From Methylobacterium sp. Leaf117 (GTDB lineage Bacteria; Pseudomonadota; Alphaproteobacteria; Rhizobiales; Beijerinckiaceae), in assembly GCF_001422985.1 (NCBI RefSeq), contig NZ_LMNL01000040.1:43054-107053 (forward strand): a stretch of DNA of 64,000 nt, given 5' to 3'. A model generated the notes under the pieces. That model saw nothing but the letters and a program-made list of their open reading frames with translations, was not told the origin of the DNA and ran no database searches. Shown here in pieces: positions 26,505 to 34,776 of the stretch. The first letter of the stretch is position 1, and the number at the start of each line of letters is the position of its first letter. The position numbers were made by a program, and so were the translations under genes.

Positions 26505-29192
26505 ATGTCGCCGCTTGTATCTCTTCACAAATGCGTACGTTCTGGGGAAGTGGATCGTCCGATCCTGGAGTTCACGCCGAGGGACATCGCCTTGTTGCGA
26601 CCTGCCAATGAGGCCGAGCGGCTTGCCGCCCTGCACGAGCTCAACATCCTTGATACTGCACCGGAGACCCAGTTCGACGCGATCTGCCGTACGGCCCGGG
26701 TTCTGTTCGGAACGCCGATCGCGCTGATCTCACTTCTCGACGAAGATCGCCAGTGGTTCAAGGCGCGCTGCGGCCTGAGCGACGACGGGACGTCCCGGGA
26801 CGTCGCGTTCTGCAACCACACCATCCAGGGCGACGGGATCCTTATCGTCGAGGACGCGCGGAACGATGCCCGCTTCACTTCGAACCCCTTGGTCACCGGG
26901 GCACCGGGCATCCGCTTCTATGCCGGCGCACCGTTGATCCTGAGGTCGGGCATCCGGGTCGGATCGCTCTGCATCATCGACACGGAACCGCGGCGCTTCA
27001 CCACCGAGCAGGCCGACCAGCTTCGCGACCTCGCCGAGGTCGTGACTGCGAACCTGCGGGTCTACCAGGATCGGACCGAGCATCGCCGCGTGGCTGCGAC
27101 GCTGGCGGATACCGACGGTGCCTTGCGCAACGCAGAGTCGCGGTACGCCTCGCTCGCCGACGCGCTGCCGCAGATGGTCTGGACGGTCTCGCCCGCAGAC
27201 CGAATTACCGCCTACAGGAACGCGAGCTTCCGTGCCTACTATGGTGAGACAGGCGAACCCGTCGGGCGGCGCCTCAGTCGCAACCATCCGGACGACGTCG
27301 ACCGCATGTCGTGCGCCTGGGAGGCGGGCGTTGCGATGAGGCAGGGTTTCGAGCTCGAAGGGCGCCTCAGGCGCCATGACGGGGACTACCGCTGGCACCG
27401 GATCGTCATGAGCCCGCTCCTGCGCGGCGGGGAGGTGGTCGAATGGCTCGGGACGGCGCTCGACATCGACCACATCATCGCGGCGCAAAACCAGCTGAGG
27501 GAGACCGGCGACCTTCTACGACTGGCCCAGGAGGCGGCCGAGGCGGGCATCTGGGAGTGGGACATGCGCACCGACGTCGTACGCCTATCGCCGATGAGCG
27601 CCCGGATGCACAACCTTCCGGTACCGGACGGACAGGATGCGTTGGAAATCCCGCTGGCGGATTGGAAGGCCCAGGTCCATCCCGAAGACCTGCCCGGGGT
27701 TTGGACCGAGGTGAAGCGAGCCATTGCGGACCGCTCGACCTACAGCTGCGAGTTTCGCATCGCCAACCCGGCGGTCCCGTCCGAACCGCGATGGATGCAG
27801 TCGTTTGGACGAATGCTCGACGATGAGGCCGGCGAGCCGGCCCGCTGCGTCGGCCTCCAGATCGACATCACGGATCGTAAAGCCTCCGAGGCCCGCATCG
27901 CCTATGTGGCGAGCCACGACGACCTCACCGGCCTGCCCAATCGGGTGGTCTTCCACGCGAGCCTGGAACGTTTGCTGGGCGATCTTGGGAACCGTCATGG
28001 ACGGGCCGCGCTTCTTTGCCTTGACCTCGACCGCTTCAAGACCGTCAACGACACCCTCGGACACCATGCCGGCGACGGATTGCTAAGGGTCGTTGCCGAC
28101 CGGCTGAGGGGCGCAGTGGGGGTCGAAGACGTCATCGCCCGCCTGGGCGGGGACGAGTTCGCGATCATCCTGCGGGGCCCCACCGGACTTGAGTCTGCGC
28201 GGACCCTTGCGCAGGCGGTCATCGACGCCATCGGTCAACCGATCCATCTCGGCAGCCAGGTGGTGACCATCGGCGCGAGTGTCGGGATTGCGCTTGCACC
28301 GGAGCATGGGCGGGAGGTGGACATCCTGCATCGCCATGCAGACCTCGCCCTGTACCGCGCCAAGGCTGCCGGCCGGAACAGCTTCCAAGTCTACACAGCA
28401 GGAATGGACGAGGCCTTGGAGACCCGGAACAAGCTCGAATTCGATATGCATCTAGCGCATCGCAAGGAGGAGTTCCGGCTTCATTACCAACCCGTCGTCG
28501 GCATGGCGGACGGACAGGTCCGCGGCTTCGAAGCTCTGATGCGCTGGCCGCATCCGACCCGCGGGATGGTCTCGCCGGCGGAGTTCATCCCGATTGCGGA
28601 GGAGACCGGTTTGGTGGTCCCTCTAGGGGCCTGGGCCCTGGAGGAGGCATGCTGCTTCGCCGCGTCCTGGCCGATCGAAGCTCGCATCGCCGTCAACGTC
28701 TCGGCGGTCCAGTTCCAGCAGCCTGGCCTCGAAGCGGCCGTGAGGCACGCGCTCGCCCTCTCCGGGCTTGCAGCCGACAGGCTTGAGCTGGAGATCACAG
28801 AGAGCTTGATGATCCAGGACAGCGAGGCGGTCGTCGCCTGCCTTCACCGGCTTCGGACCATCGGCGTACGCATCGCGCTGGACGATTTCGGGACGGGGTA
28901 CTCCAGTCTGAGTTACCTCCGGCGGTTTCCCTTCGACAAGATCAAGATCGACCGGTCGTTCGTCCGCGAGATCGACGACCCCGATGCGCAGGTGATCGTT
29001 CGTGCCGTGGTCAGCATCGGCGAGCGGCTCGGAACCGCCATCACCGCCGAGGGGGTCGAGACGGAGGATCAGCTCGCCCTCGTACGCCAGACGGGATGCA
29101 CGGAGGTCCAAGGATTCCTCTTCGGCAAGCCGATGCCGCCTGAGCAAGCCCTGCAATTCATGCAGGAGCAAACGCCGCGGAAGGCGGCCTGA
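26505..29192 (+). CDS. GAF-PAS-PAS-GGDEF-EAL cyclic-di-GMP protein
   Basis: An 895-residue cytoplasmic signalling protein. The N-terminal GAF domain (NILDTAPETQFDAI, RFYAGAPLILRSG) resembles that of the hybrid kinase at 12802. Two PAS/PAC domains follow (about 215-335 and 345-465), then GGDEF with an intact LGGDEF near residue 548 and EAL with an intact EALMR near residue 676, plus DDFGTGYSS and EGVETEDQ. Both active sites look complete, so it may both make and degrade c-di-GMP, depending on the signal. It is probably transcribed alone. Confidence 0.93.
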   Translation: MSPLVSLHKCVRSGEVDRPILEFTPRDIALLRPANEAERLAALHELNILDTAPETQFDAICRTARVLFGTPIALISLLDEDRQWFKARCGLSDDGTSRDVAFCNHTIQGDGILIVEDARNDARFTSNPLVTGAPGIRFYAGAPLILRSGIRVGSLCIIDTEPRRFTTEQADQLRDLAEVVTANLRVYQDRTEHRRVAATLADTDGALRNAESRYASLADALPQMVWTVSPADRITAYRNASFRAYYGETGEPVGRRLSRNHPDDVDRMSCAWEAGVAMRQGFELEGRLRRHDGDYRWHRIVMSPLLRGGEVVEWLGTALDIDHIIAAQNQLRETGDLLRLAQEAAEAGIWEWDMRTDVVRLSPMSARMHNLPVPDGQDALEIPLADWKAQVHPEDLPGVWTEVKRAIADRSTYSCEFRIANPAVPSEPRWMQSFGRMLDDEAGEPARCVGLQIDITDRKASEARIAYVASHDDLTGLPNRVVFHASLERLLGDLGNRHGRAALLCLDLDRFKTVNDTLGHHAGDGLLRVVADRLRGAVGVEDVIARLGGDEFAIILRGPTGLESARTLAQAVIDAIGQPIHLGSQVVTIGASVGIALAPEHGREVDILHRHADLALYRAKAAGRNSFQVYTAGMDEALETRNKLEFDMHLAHRKEEFRLHYQPVVGMADGQVRGFEALMRWPHPTRGMVSPAEFIPIAEETGLVVPLGAWALEEACCFAASWPIEARIAVNVSAVQFQQPGLEAAVRHALALSGLAADRLELEITESLMIQDSEAVVACLHRLRTIGVRIALDDFGTGYSSLSYLRRFPFDKIKIDRSFVREIDDPDAQVIVRAVVSIGERLGTAITAEGVETEDQLALVRQTGCTEVQGFLFGKPMPPEQALQFMQEQTPRKAA

Positions 29193-29535
29193 GGCCGTAG
29201 CGACATGGCAATGTCCTGGGTCCCTGGACGCCGGGCAAACCCTGCATGGGGCACCGCGTACCCAAATGTCGTTCCACCCGGCTTTAATGCGTCCGAGTAG
29301 GGGGTGTTCCTCGCGCTTTGGTCAGCTTGTTCGGCCGCAAGCCTGTTCCAAGCTTGGCTGGATGCATCGAGGAGCGCGGCGTAGTGGGAGACGAGGGGAT
29401 GGGGAAGACATCGCTTCAAAAGCTGGGATCATAACCGCTCATCCGGCTCCAACCCGTACGACCCGGGATATTCGAAGCCCCGGGAAAGTTCGACGGACGC
29501 CGGGAATGCCACCCACATTTCCGGCGTCACGGTTA
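29193..29535. other. Intergenic region, nothing recognised
   Basis: Lies between convergent genes. A leftward ORF overlapping the end of the GGDEF-EAL gene has no start signal or recognisable motif and is rejected. No clear terminator hairpin seen. Confidence 0.35.
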
Positions 29536-30006
29536 TTACGCGGCCTTGGCGGTGACCTTATCGTAGGTTCCCGTCGCGATCTGGTCGTCGAGCTGCGCCT
29601 TGAAGTCCGTGATCCTGAGAACCTGGACGGGATTGCCTGCCTCGTCGAGGAACTCGTACAGCGCGTCTTCAATGTTGCGGTTGCTGAAGAAGACGATGGC
29701 GTCCTCGTCCCCGCCACCCTCAAGATGCGGCTCGCCATTCGCGGAGCCGGATACATAGCTGCCAGTCAGACGGGTCTCCTTATGGGTGCCATCCGGGCGA
29801 TAGAACCGGAGCTCGCCCTGCATTACGAGCGTCACGTAGGGACTCTTGTGACGATGCAGCATCACCTTTTGGTTTGCCGCGAACTTGAAGACGACGTCGA
29901 CGATGCGGTTCTCCTCGTCGACCTTGTAGACGAAGAAGGCGATGTGCGGCAGCCAGTCGAGCGTCCGCCACGTGATATTGCTCTCGTCAAACATGGGTCT
30001 GGGCAT
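29536..30006 (-). CDS. Cupin-domain protein (ChrR/acetylacetone-type)
   Basis: A 156-residue single-domain cupin. The first motif is LHRHKSPYVTLVMQGELRF (metal His pair, then Gly-Glu), and the second is SGSANGEPHLEGGGDEDAIV. Cupins of this kind are found as small oxygenases or as sensors like the ChrR C-terminal domain. Neither role is proved here. The ATG at 30006 has a strong GGAAGGA site. It is 262 nt downstream of, and in the same direction as, the cytochrome c gene at 30269. Confidence 0.78.
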   Translation of the reverse strand: MPRPMFDESNITWRTLDWLPHIAFFVYKVDEENRIVDVVFKFAANQKVMLHRHKSPYVTLVMQGELRFYRPDGTHKETRLTGSYVSGSANGEPHLEGGGDEDAIVFFSNRNIEDALYEFLDEAGNPVQVLRITDFKAQLDDQIATGTYDKVTAKAA

Positions 30007-30268
30007 TCGGTTTCCTTCCGTCCCACCTCCGGCCGCTCACGGACAGCGCACGGCTTTCCGCCGCATCGGATGGTTTGACCCAAGAGCAACGTCCCCCACG
30101 GGGAATCGATGCGACCGTCGTTTCGGGCCGGTCTCCATGGTCCCTGAACGGGCTCTCGTATTTATTCGCCGTGGTGTGCGAACGATACTGCATCCGGCCG
30201 GCATACTCATCGCTCTCGGCGTGAAGCAGCATCCGCGAACCGACGTTACGCGTCCCACACCATCAGGA

Positions 30269-30625
30269 TCAACGCTGTGCAGGCTCTGCAGCCTTGAGGC
30301 TGAGAATGTAGTCGATGATAGCATCCATCTCGTCCCGGTCGAGCCTCACGCTCGGCATGGTTCGATGGTGGCTTTGCAGCAGGATGTTCAGGGACATGCC
30401 GGTCGTCGAAGGCATCGCGGCCAGGGCCGAGAACGCAGGACCGATATATCCACCTTCCTGTAAACCGCCGCCGACGACGTGGCATCCACCGCAGTTCTCT
30501 GCCACCAAGGTCCAGCCCCGGATGCGGTGGTTCTTGACTGGCTCCGCCATTGCGGGCTGGGCAATGGCAAGCGACAGAACGGCGACGATACCCAAACCCC
30601 ATCCCTGAACCACGGTTCCGGTCAT
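30269..30625 (-). CDS. Periplasmic monohaem cytochrome c (class I)
   Basis: A signal peptide (WGLGIVAVLSLAIAQPAMA) and one haem site, CGGCHV, near residue 45; TMPSV supplies a likely Met ligand. The mature protein has about 90 residues. It would carry electrons in the periplasm. The ATG at 30625 is preferred; an upstream in-frame ATG at 30673 would overlap the preceding gene. It is 37 nt downstream of the lipoyl-like gene and so probably in the same transcript, under the FNR-like box at 30989. Confidence 0.88.
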   Translation of the reverse strand: MTGTVVQGWGLGIVAVLSLAIAQPAMAEPVKNHRIRGWTLVAENCGGCHVVGGGLQEGGYIGPAFSALAAMPSTTGMSLNILLQSHHRTMPSVRLDRDEMDAIIDYILSLKAAEPAQR

Positions 30626-30662
30626 GGCTTCCTCGCTGGAGCGCTGGAGTCGGTGGGAGACG

Positions 30663-30905
30663 TCATCGCGCATTGACCTCGGCGATGATGCAGCCAGGGT
30701 CGACTAGGTCGCCTGCGGGCGCCATGATCGATACGTTGCCATCTGCGCACGAAACGATGTCGTGCAGCGCCTCACCGATGCGCACGGCCGCCACGGCCTC
30801 GCCGACGCGTACCCTGGCCCCGTCCTCAACGAGCCAACGCTCCAGGATGCCCTCGGGCAGCATGCCCGTGGACCACAGATCCTCGGATACGCGAACGTCG
30901 GTCAT
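30663..30905 (-). CDS. Biotin/lipoyl-like domain protein lacking the modified lysine
   Basis: An 80-residue protein that covers just one lipoyl/biotinyl domain: MLPEGILERWLVEDGARVRVGEAV, then AAVRIGEALHDIVSCADGNV and IMAPAGDLVDPGCIIAEV. In true carriers the centre of the hairpin is E-T-D-K-A. Here the aligned stretch is R-I-G-E-A, with Glu in place of the modified Lys. It therefore cannot be lipoylated at the usual site, and may be a scaffold or partner domain. It is first in a two-gene unit with a cytochrome c gene. Confidence 0.75.
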   Translation of the reverse strand: MTDVRVSEDLWSTGMLPEGILERWLVEDGARVRVGEAVAAVRIGEALHDIVSCADGNVSIMAPAGDLVDPGCIIAEVNAR

Positions 30906-30988
30906 CGTTTCCTCCCATAGTCCATCGTTCCGGCTTCCCGGCGTCGAAGAGCGGTGAAGCCATTGAGGCCATCGCCTGAATGCGTGCC

Positions 30989-31002
30989 TTGATCTGGATC
31001 AC
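30989..31002. promoter_or_regulatory. FNR/FixK-like box 1 (lipoyl-like/cytochrome c)
   Basis: TTGATCTGGATCAC fits the FNR/FixK pattern TTGA-N6-TCAA with one change. It lies 84 nt upstream of the start codon of the leftward lipoyl-like gene, just inside the 3' end of the LOV kinase gene. Confidence 0.65.
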
Positions 31003-32615
31003 AGTCGGGCCTGGATCGGGCCTTGATCACGTCGGGGTATCTCGGGCAGGCGGGCCTCTGCCGTGAAGACGACGCCGTCCGGCCGATAGTCGATCTCCGC
31101 GCGACCCTGGAGTTCGTCTGCCAGGGCCCGCTCGATCATGCGCGATCCGAAGCCACGGCGTGTCGGCGCGCTGACCGGAGGACCATCGGATTCCTGCCAC
31201 GTCAGACGCAGCATCGGGGGATGCGAACCGCTGAGGATATCCCAGTCGAGGAGGATGCGGCCGATCTCATTCGTCAGCGCGCCGTACTTCACTGCGTTTG
31301 TCGCAAGCTCGTGGAAGGCCATGGAGAAGGCCAGCGTTAGCCGGGGCGTCAGCATGACCTCCGGTCCCCTGATCCTGATGCGGTGTTCGCCTTCGGCTCG
31401 GAACGGGGCCAAGGCGGTCGTTGCAACCTGTGTCAGGGTCGCTCCGTCCCAGCTCTCGCGGGTGAGCACGTCGCTCGCAGTGGCAAGGGAATGGATGCGG
31501 CCTTGGATGATGTCCCGGGTCTCGTCATGGCTCAGGTTCGCCCTGAGGGTCTGGACGACGATGGCTTGGACAGTGGCCAGGGTGTTCTTGACGCGGTGAT
31601 TGAGCTCGTTGGAAAGCAGCGTACGATGCGCCTCGGAGATCTTGCGTTCCGTCACGTCGAGGGCGATGCCGGCCAACCGTAGCGGAACGCCGTCGTCGTC
31701 ATAGAATGGCTTGCCGCGGATCTTGAACCACCGAACCGTTCCGGCCGGGGTGTTGATACGGTACTCGATGTCGTAGTCGCCATGTCCGGCGATGCAGGCG
31801 GCGACACTGTCGTCATGCCGGGTCCGGTCATCTTCGTGGATCCGGCCCACGTATTCGGCGTGACTTATTGGGTCGTTCGGGTCTCGCCCGAGCGCGATCT
31901 TGAAGGTCTCAGATGCGACGAAGCCCATGTCGGCGAGTTCCAGGGTCCACGAACCCAACCGTCCGGCCTGAAGCACGAACCGCAGGCGTTCCTCGCTCTC
32001 GGTCAGGTCGCGGGTCCGACGCTCGACCTCACGCTCCAGCGCCTTCCTGTCGGTCACCAGAAGGTCGAGGCGGGCCTTCTCCGACGTGGCGTCGGACTGG
32101 GAGCCGACCCAGAACGCCAGGGTCTCGCCCTGGAACACCGGGGACACGAAGAGCCTGTTCCAGAACATGCTTCCGTCCTTGCGGCGATTGGCGAGCCGAG
32201 CCTCGACCGGGACGCCACCCTCGATGGCTTCGCGCACGCGAATGATCTCGGTTTGGTCCGTATCCGCCTCCTGCAGGAAGCGGCAGTTCCGACCCAAGAC
32301 CTCTTCGCGGGGGAAGCCTGTCAGGACGCAGAAGGCGTCGTTGGCGAAGACGATGGGGTTATCGGCCTGGAGGGGGTCGGTGATCACCATCGCCATTTGC
32401 GAGGCGCGGACCGCGGCAGCGAACGGGTCGACGCCGTCAACCTTACGTGCCAGTTCGGCAACGATGCGGTCATGCTCGCGAAGCACACCCATGCCTGACA
32501 GGCCAAGCACACCCTCGATGGCATAGGCAGATGGCGTGCCGTACTCGTCTGTAGCGGGTGGTCCCCTCGCCAAGGAAAAGCCAGAGGGTGGGTCGACGAG
32601 CGAGCCGGGGGTCAT
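30999..32615 (-). CDS. LOV-PAS blue-light sensor histidine kinase (HWE family)
   Basis: A 538-residue kinase. Its first PAS domain is a LOV domain: NDAFCVLTGF and GRNCRFLQ, with Cys111 as the flavin-adduct cysteine, and DGSMFWNRLFVSPV. A second PAS domain follows, then an HWE/HisKA_2 kinase (LNHRVKNTLATVQ with phospho-His, FHELATNAVKYGAL, GFGSRMIERAL). This architecture resembles the Brucella LOV-HK photoreceptor. It should respond to blue light through an FMN adduct. Its ATG overlaps the stop of a small upstream ORF (ATGA), indicating translational coupling. No cognate regulator is adjacent. Confidence 0.92.
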   Translation of the reverse strand: MTPGSLVDPPSGFSLARGPPATDEYGTPSAYAIEGVLGLSGMGVLREHDRIVAELARKVDGVDPFAAAVRASQMAMVITDPLQADNPIVFANDAFCVLTGFPREEVLGRNCRFLQEADTDQTEIIRVREAIEGGVPVEARLANRRKDGSMFWNRLFVSPVFQGETLAFWVGSQSDATSEKARLDLLVTDRKALEREVERRTRDLTESEERLRFVLQAGRLGSWTLELADMGFVASETFKIALGRDPNDPISHAEYVGRIHEDDRTRHDDSVAACIAGHGDYDIEYRINTPAGTVRWFKIRGKPFYDDDGVPLRLAGIALDVTERKISEAHRTLLSNELNHRVKNTLATVQAIVVQTLRANLSHDETRDIIQGRIHSLATASDVLTRESWDGATLTQVATTALAPFRAEGEHRIRIRGPEVMLTPRLTLAFSMAFHELATNAVKYGALTNEIGRILLDWDILSGSHPPMLRLTWQESDGPPVSAPTRRGFGSRMIERALADELQGRAEIDYRPDGVVFTAEARLPEIPRRDQGPIQARL

Positions 32616-32848
32616 CCGATTTCCGGCGGGGCGCCGGACGGGATGCCGAGAGGTTCGTTGGAGGGAAGCATCTCGTCCGGGCCGTAGTCAGGTACGCCGC
32701 GCGGCTCGGGCAAAGGGTTGTGGTCGGGCTGCGGCGGGTGCGCCGGCGACGGATCGGGAAACGTCGGATTGGGCTGCTCGGGAGACATCGGGTTGGCCAT
32801 GGATGGGTCCGCATGGGAGGTGGAAGGGAAACCGGCATTCGGCGGCAT
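32612..32848 (-). CDS. Proline-rich small protein (78 aa), coupled to the LOV kinase
   Basis: A protein of 78 residues, about one quarter proline: MSPEQPNPTFPDPSP, HPPQPDHNPLPEP, and a C-terminal GIPSGAPPEIG. It is likely unstructured. Its start codon overlaps the stop of the preceding gene (TGATG) and its own stop overlaps the LOV kinase start (ATGA). This coupled order is the main reason to accept it; no family is recognised. Another ATG at 32800 is possible. Confidence 0.6.
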   Translation of the reverse strand: MPPNAGFPSTSHADPSMANPMSPEQPNPTFPDPSPAHPPQPDHNPLPEPRGVPDYGPDEMLPSNEPLGIPSGAPPEIG

Positions 32849-33093
32849 CAGCCCACAAAGTGCCAGGCCGCCTCTGTTTGGGTCCGGATCTCCGACGCCA
32901 TGCCATCTGGGCGTACGGCAAGTTCCTCGATCCGGGCTCTGTCGGAATGGTCGATGGCGAGGTCCCGCTCCTTGACGGCGGCCGCGTGCTCGCCTTTCGC
33001 AAGATGCCTGGCGGAGTGCCGGTAATGGGCCGCGGCCCGGTCGTGCTGGTGCGCGGCTTCCTCGCAAGACCGGGCCATCATGGTCGTCGTCAT
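32848..33093 (-). CDS. Small hypothetical protein (81 aa), first gene of the LOV kinase operon
   Basis: This His/Ala-rich helical protein reads CEEAAHQHDRAAAHYRHSAR, then HLAKGEHAAAVKERDLAIDHSD. It may fold as a short helical hairpin. A strong AAGGAGA site lies upstream of the ATG. It overlaps the next gene by one base (TGATG). Small stress-related proteins with this AAxHH composition occur in alphaproteobacteria, but I can name no function. Confidence 0.7.
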   Translation of the reverse strand: MTTTMMARSCEEAAHQHDRAAAHYRHSARHLAKGEHAAAVKERDLAIDHSDRARIEELAVRPDGMASEIRTQTEAAWHFVG

Positions 33094-33140
33094 CGGTGTT
33101 CTCCTTCAGGGATAGAGTCGGAAGCGGCGTCCGACCGATG

Positions 33141-33722
33141 TCACCCGCGAAGCTGGGTCTGCGCCATGTCGCGCTCCCATGTGGTCCGGGCCGCCTCGCG
33201 CGCGGCCTTTGCGGCGTTCGATGCGGCCGTCGCGGCCCTGACAATGGCGGCCCGCGCCCCCGACGCGGCCCGCCGGACGGATGCCACGTTCGAGCTGACC
33301 GAGGCCTCGGCGGCATCCTTGGACTTCCGCATCGCCGCCTGCGTCGCCTCAACGGACTTCCGCGCCGAATCCGTCGCTCTCAGCATTGAGGCGTTGGCCG
33401 CGACCCCTGCCGCCCGGTTGGCGGCAGCGATCTTGGTCTCTGCGCGTGTAGCGGCCTCCGCGGCGTCGGTGGCGAGCTTCCCGATCATGTCGGCGGACCG
33501 CTTCGGGCCTTCCTTCACCGCCGTCTTCGACGCCTGCAGAGCAAGACGGGTTGCCTCAAACGCCGCATCCGCTGCCTGGCTTGCCTCGCGTCCCGCCTCC
33601 CGCATCGTCGCGGTCGCATCCCCGGGAGGTGGCACCGGCGACTGCGCCTGGGCGGCATTGATCATCGACAGAGTGAGGAGCGTCGCCGTCATTGCCGTCA
33701 GCGTTCTCATGGTCAAATCCAT
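33141..33722 (-). CDS. Secreted alanine-rich helical protein
   Basis: A 193-residue protein with a signal peptide (MRTLTAMTATLLTLSMINA, cleavage near AQAQS). The mature part is almost entirely alanine-rich amphipathic helix, for example AADAAFEATRLALQASKTAV and ARAAIVRAATAASNAAKAA, and probably forms a long coiled coil in the periplasm. No known family. The start may be 33722 or 33710. It is divergent from the universal stress gene at 33888 and shares the FNR-like box between them. Confidence 0.7.
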   Translation of the reverse strand: MDLTMRTLTAMTATLLTLSMINAAQAQSPVPPPGDATATMREAGREASQAADAAFEATRLALQASKTAVKEGPKRSADMIGKLATDAAEAATRAETKIAAANRAAGVAANASMLRATDSARKSVEATQAAMRKSKDAAEASVSSNVASVRRAASGARAAIVRAATAASNAAKAAREAARTTWERDMAQTQLRG

Positions 33723-33804
33723 TCATGGGTTCCAGGATGCCAAGCGTCCGAAGACTGTTCGCTTGGCTAGCCCGTGGGTTTGACGGGTCCGTCACCTCGA
33801 TACT

Positions 33805-33818
33805 TTGTCCTGGATCAA
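33805..33818. promoter_or_regulatory. FNR/FixK-like box 2
   Basis: TTGTCCTGGATCAA, between divergent genes. The box starts 83 nt from the leftward start codon (33722), and its end lies 70 nt before the rightward universal stress gene. It matches the FixK-type consensus except for the fourth base. Confidence 0.65.
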
Positions 33819-33887
33819 GGCCGACGGTGGGATGTCCGTGCTTGACCGAGGACCCCATTCCGAAGCCTCAAGGTACGGAGCACCACC

Positions 33888-34703
33888 ATGAACCTGGCCA
33901 GCATCATGGTCTCCGTCGATCTCGGCGCGGCCGCAGCGGATCGGGTCCAACTCGCGACCAGCCTCGCCAAGCGGTTCGAGTCCCGGCTTATCGGCGTGGC
34001 CTCACGGCAGGCGTACCCGCCATCCGGGAGCCGCGACATCCTCTCGGCCGTCCGGGTATCGGACGTCGAGAGGGCGCAGGCTAACCGGGACCTGGAGCAA
34101 GCCAGGCTGCTCTTCGAGCGTAGCACTGAGGGCTTTGGCCGGGCCTCCTGGCGGTCCGACCTGGCGCACCCGCCACGCTACCTGATGCAACAGGCAAGGG
34201 CCGCCGACGTGGTCGTGGTAGGGAGGTGGGGGGTCGAAGATCCTGATCCTAGCTCCCTCGTCGTCCTACCCGGTCCTTTCGTCGTGGAGGCCGGCCGCCC
34301 TGTCCTCGTCGCCCCGCCCGGCATCGAGGAGCTCCGGATCGGTCGGGTCGTCATCGCCTGGAAGGATGGCCTTGAGGCCCGACGGGCCGTACTGCACAGC
34401 CTGCCGTTCCTGGAACGGGCTGACACCGTCCACGTCGTCGCCGTGAGCTCCGAGCCGGATGACGGCGGATCGCAGGATGTCGCAGAATACCTCGCGCGCC
34501 ACGGGGCGGCCGTCACCACCCACCTGCTGCGCGGGGACGACCTCATTGCCGCCGAAGCGATCCTTGGGTTCGTTGACCGCGAGGGTGCGGACCTACTGGT
34601 GATGGGCGCCTACGGCCACTCCCGGCTCCAGGAGTGGGTCTTCGGCGGCGTCACCCGGGACATCCTGCGGAATACGCCAGTCTGCTGCCTGATGAGCAAC
34701 TGA
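33888..34703 (+). CDS. Tandem universal stress protein (UspA family)
   Basis: A 271-residue protein made of two Usp domains. The second is complete, with VVIAWKDGLEARRAVLHSLP and the ATP-binding motif LLVMGAYGHSRLQEWVFGG. The first half is more divergent. Such proteins bind ATP and help cells survive starvation or low oxygen. GGAG lies upstream of the ATG. The FNR-like box at 33805 suggests induction by oxygen limitation. It resembles the second Usp gene at 37881. Confidence 0.9.
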   Translation: MNLASIMVSVDLGAAAADRVQLATSLAKRFESRLIGVASRQAYPPSGSRDILSAVRVSDVERAQANRDLEQARLLFERSTEGFGRASWRSDLAHPPRYLMQQARAADVVVVGRWGVEDPDPSSLVVLPGPFVVEAGRPVLVAPPGIEELRIGRVVIAWKDGLEARRAVLHSLPFLERADTVHVVAVSSEPDDGGSQDVAEYLARHGAAVTTHLLRGDDLIAAEAILGFVDREGADLLVMGAYGHSRLQEWVFGGVTRDILRNTPVCCLMSN

Positions 34704-34776
34704 CCGCTTCTGAACCCATGCATTGATGCTTGCGGGAGGGCGCCGCCTGCGAAAGGCGCATGAGGGATCGAGACGA

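Noticed and set aside
29069..29419. A 116-codon leftward ORF over the end of the GGDEF-EAL gene
   Set aside because: More than a third is antisense to a conserved EAL domain and no known family could be recognised.
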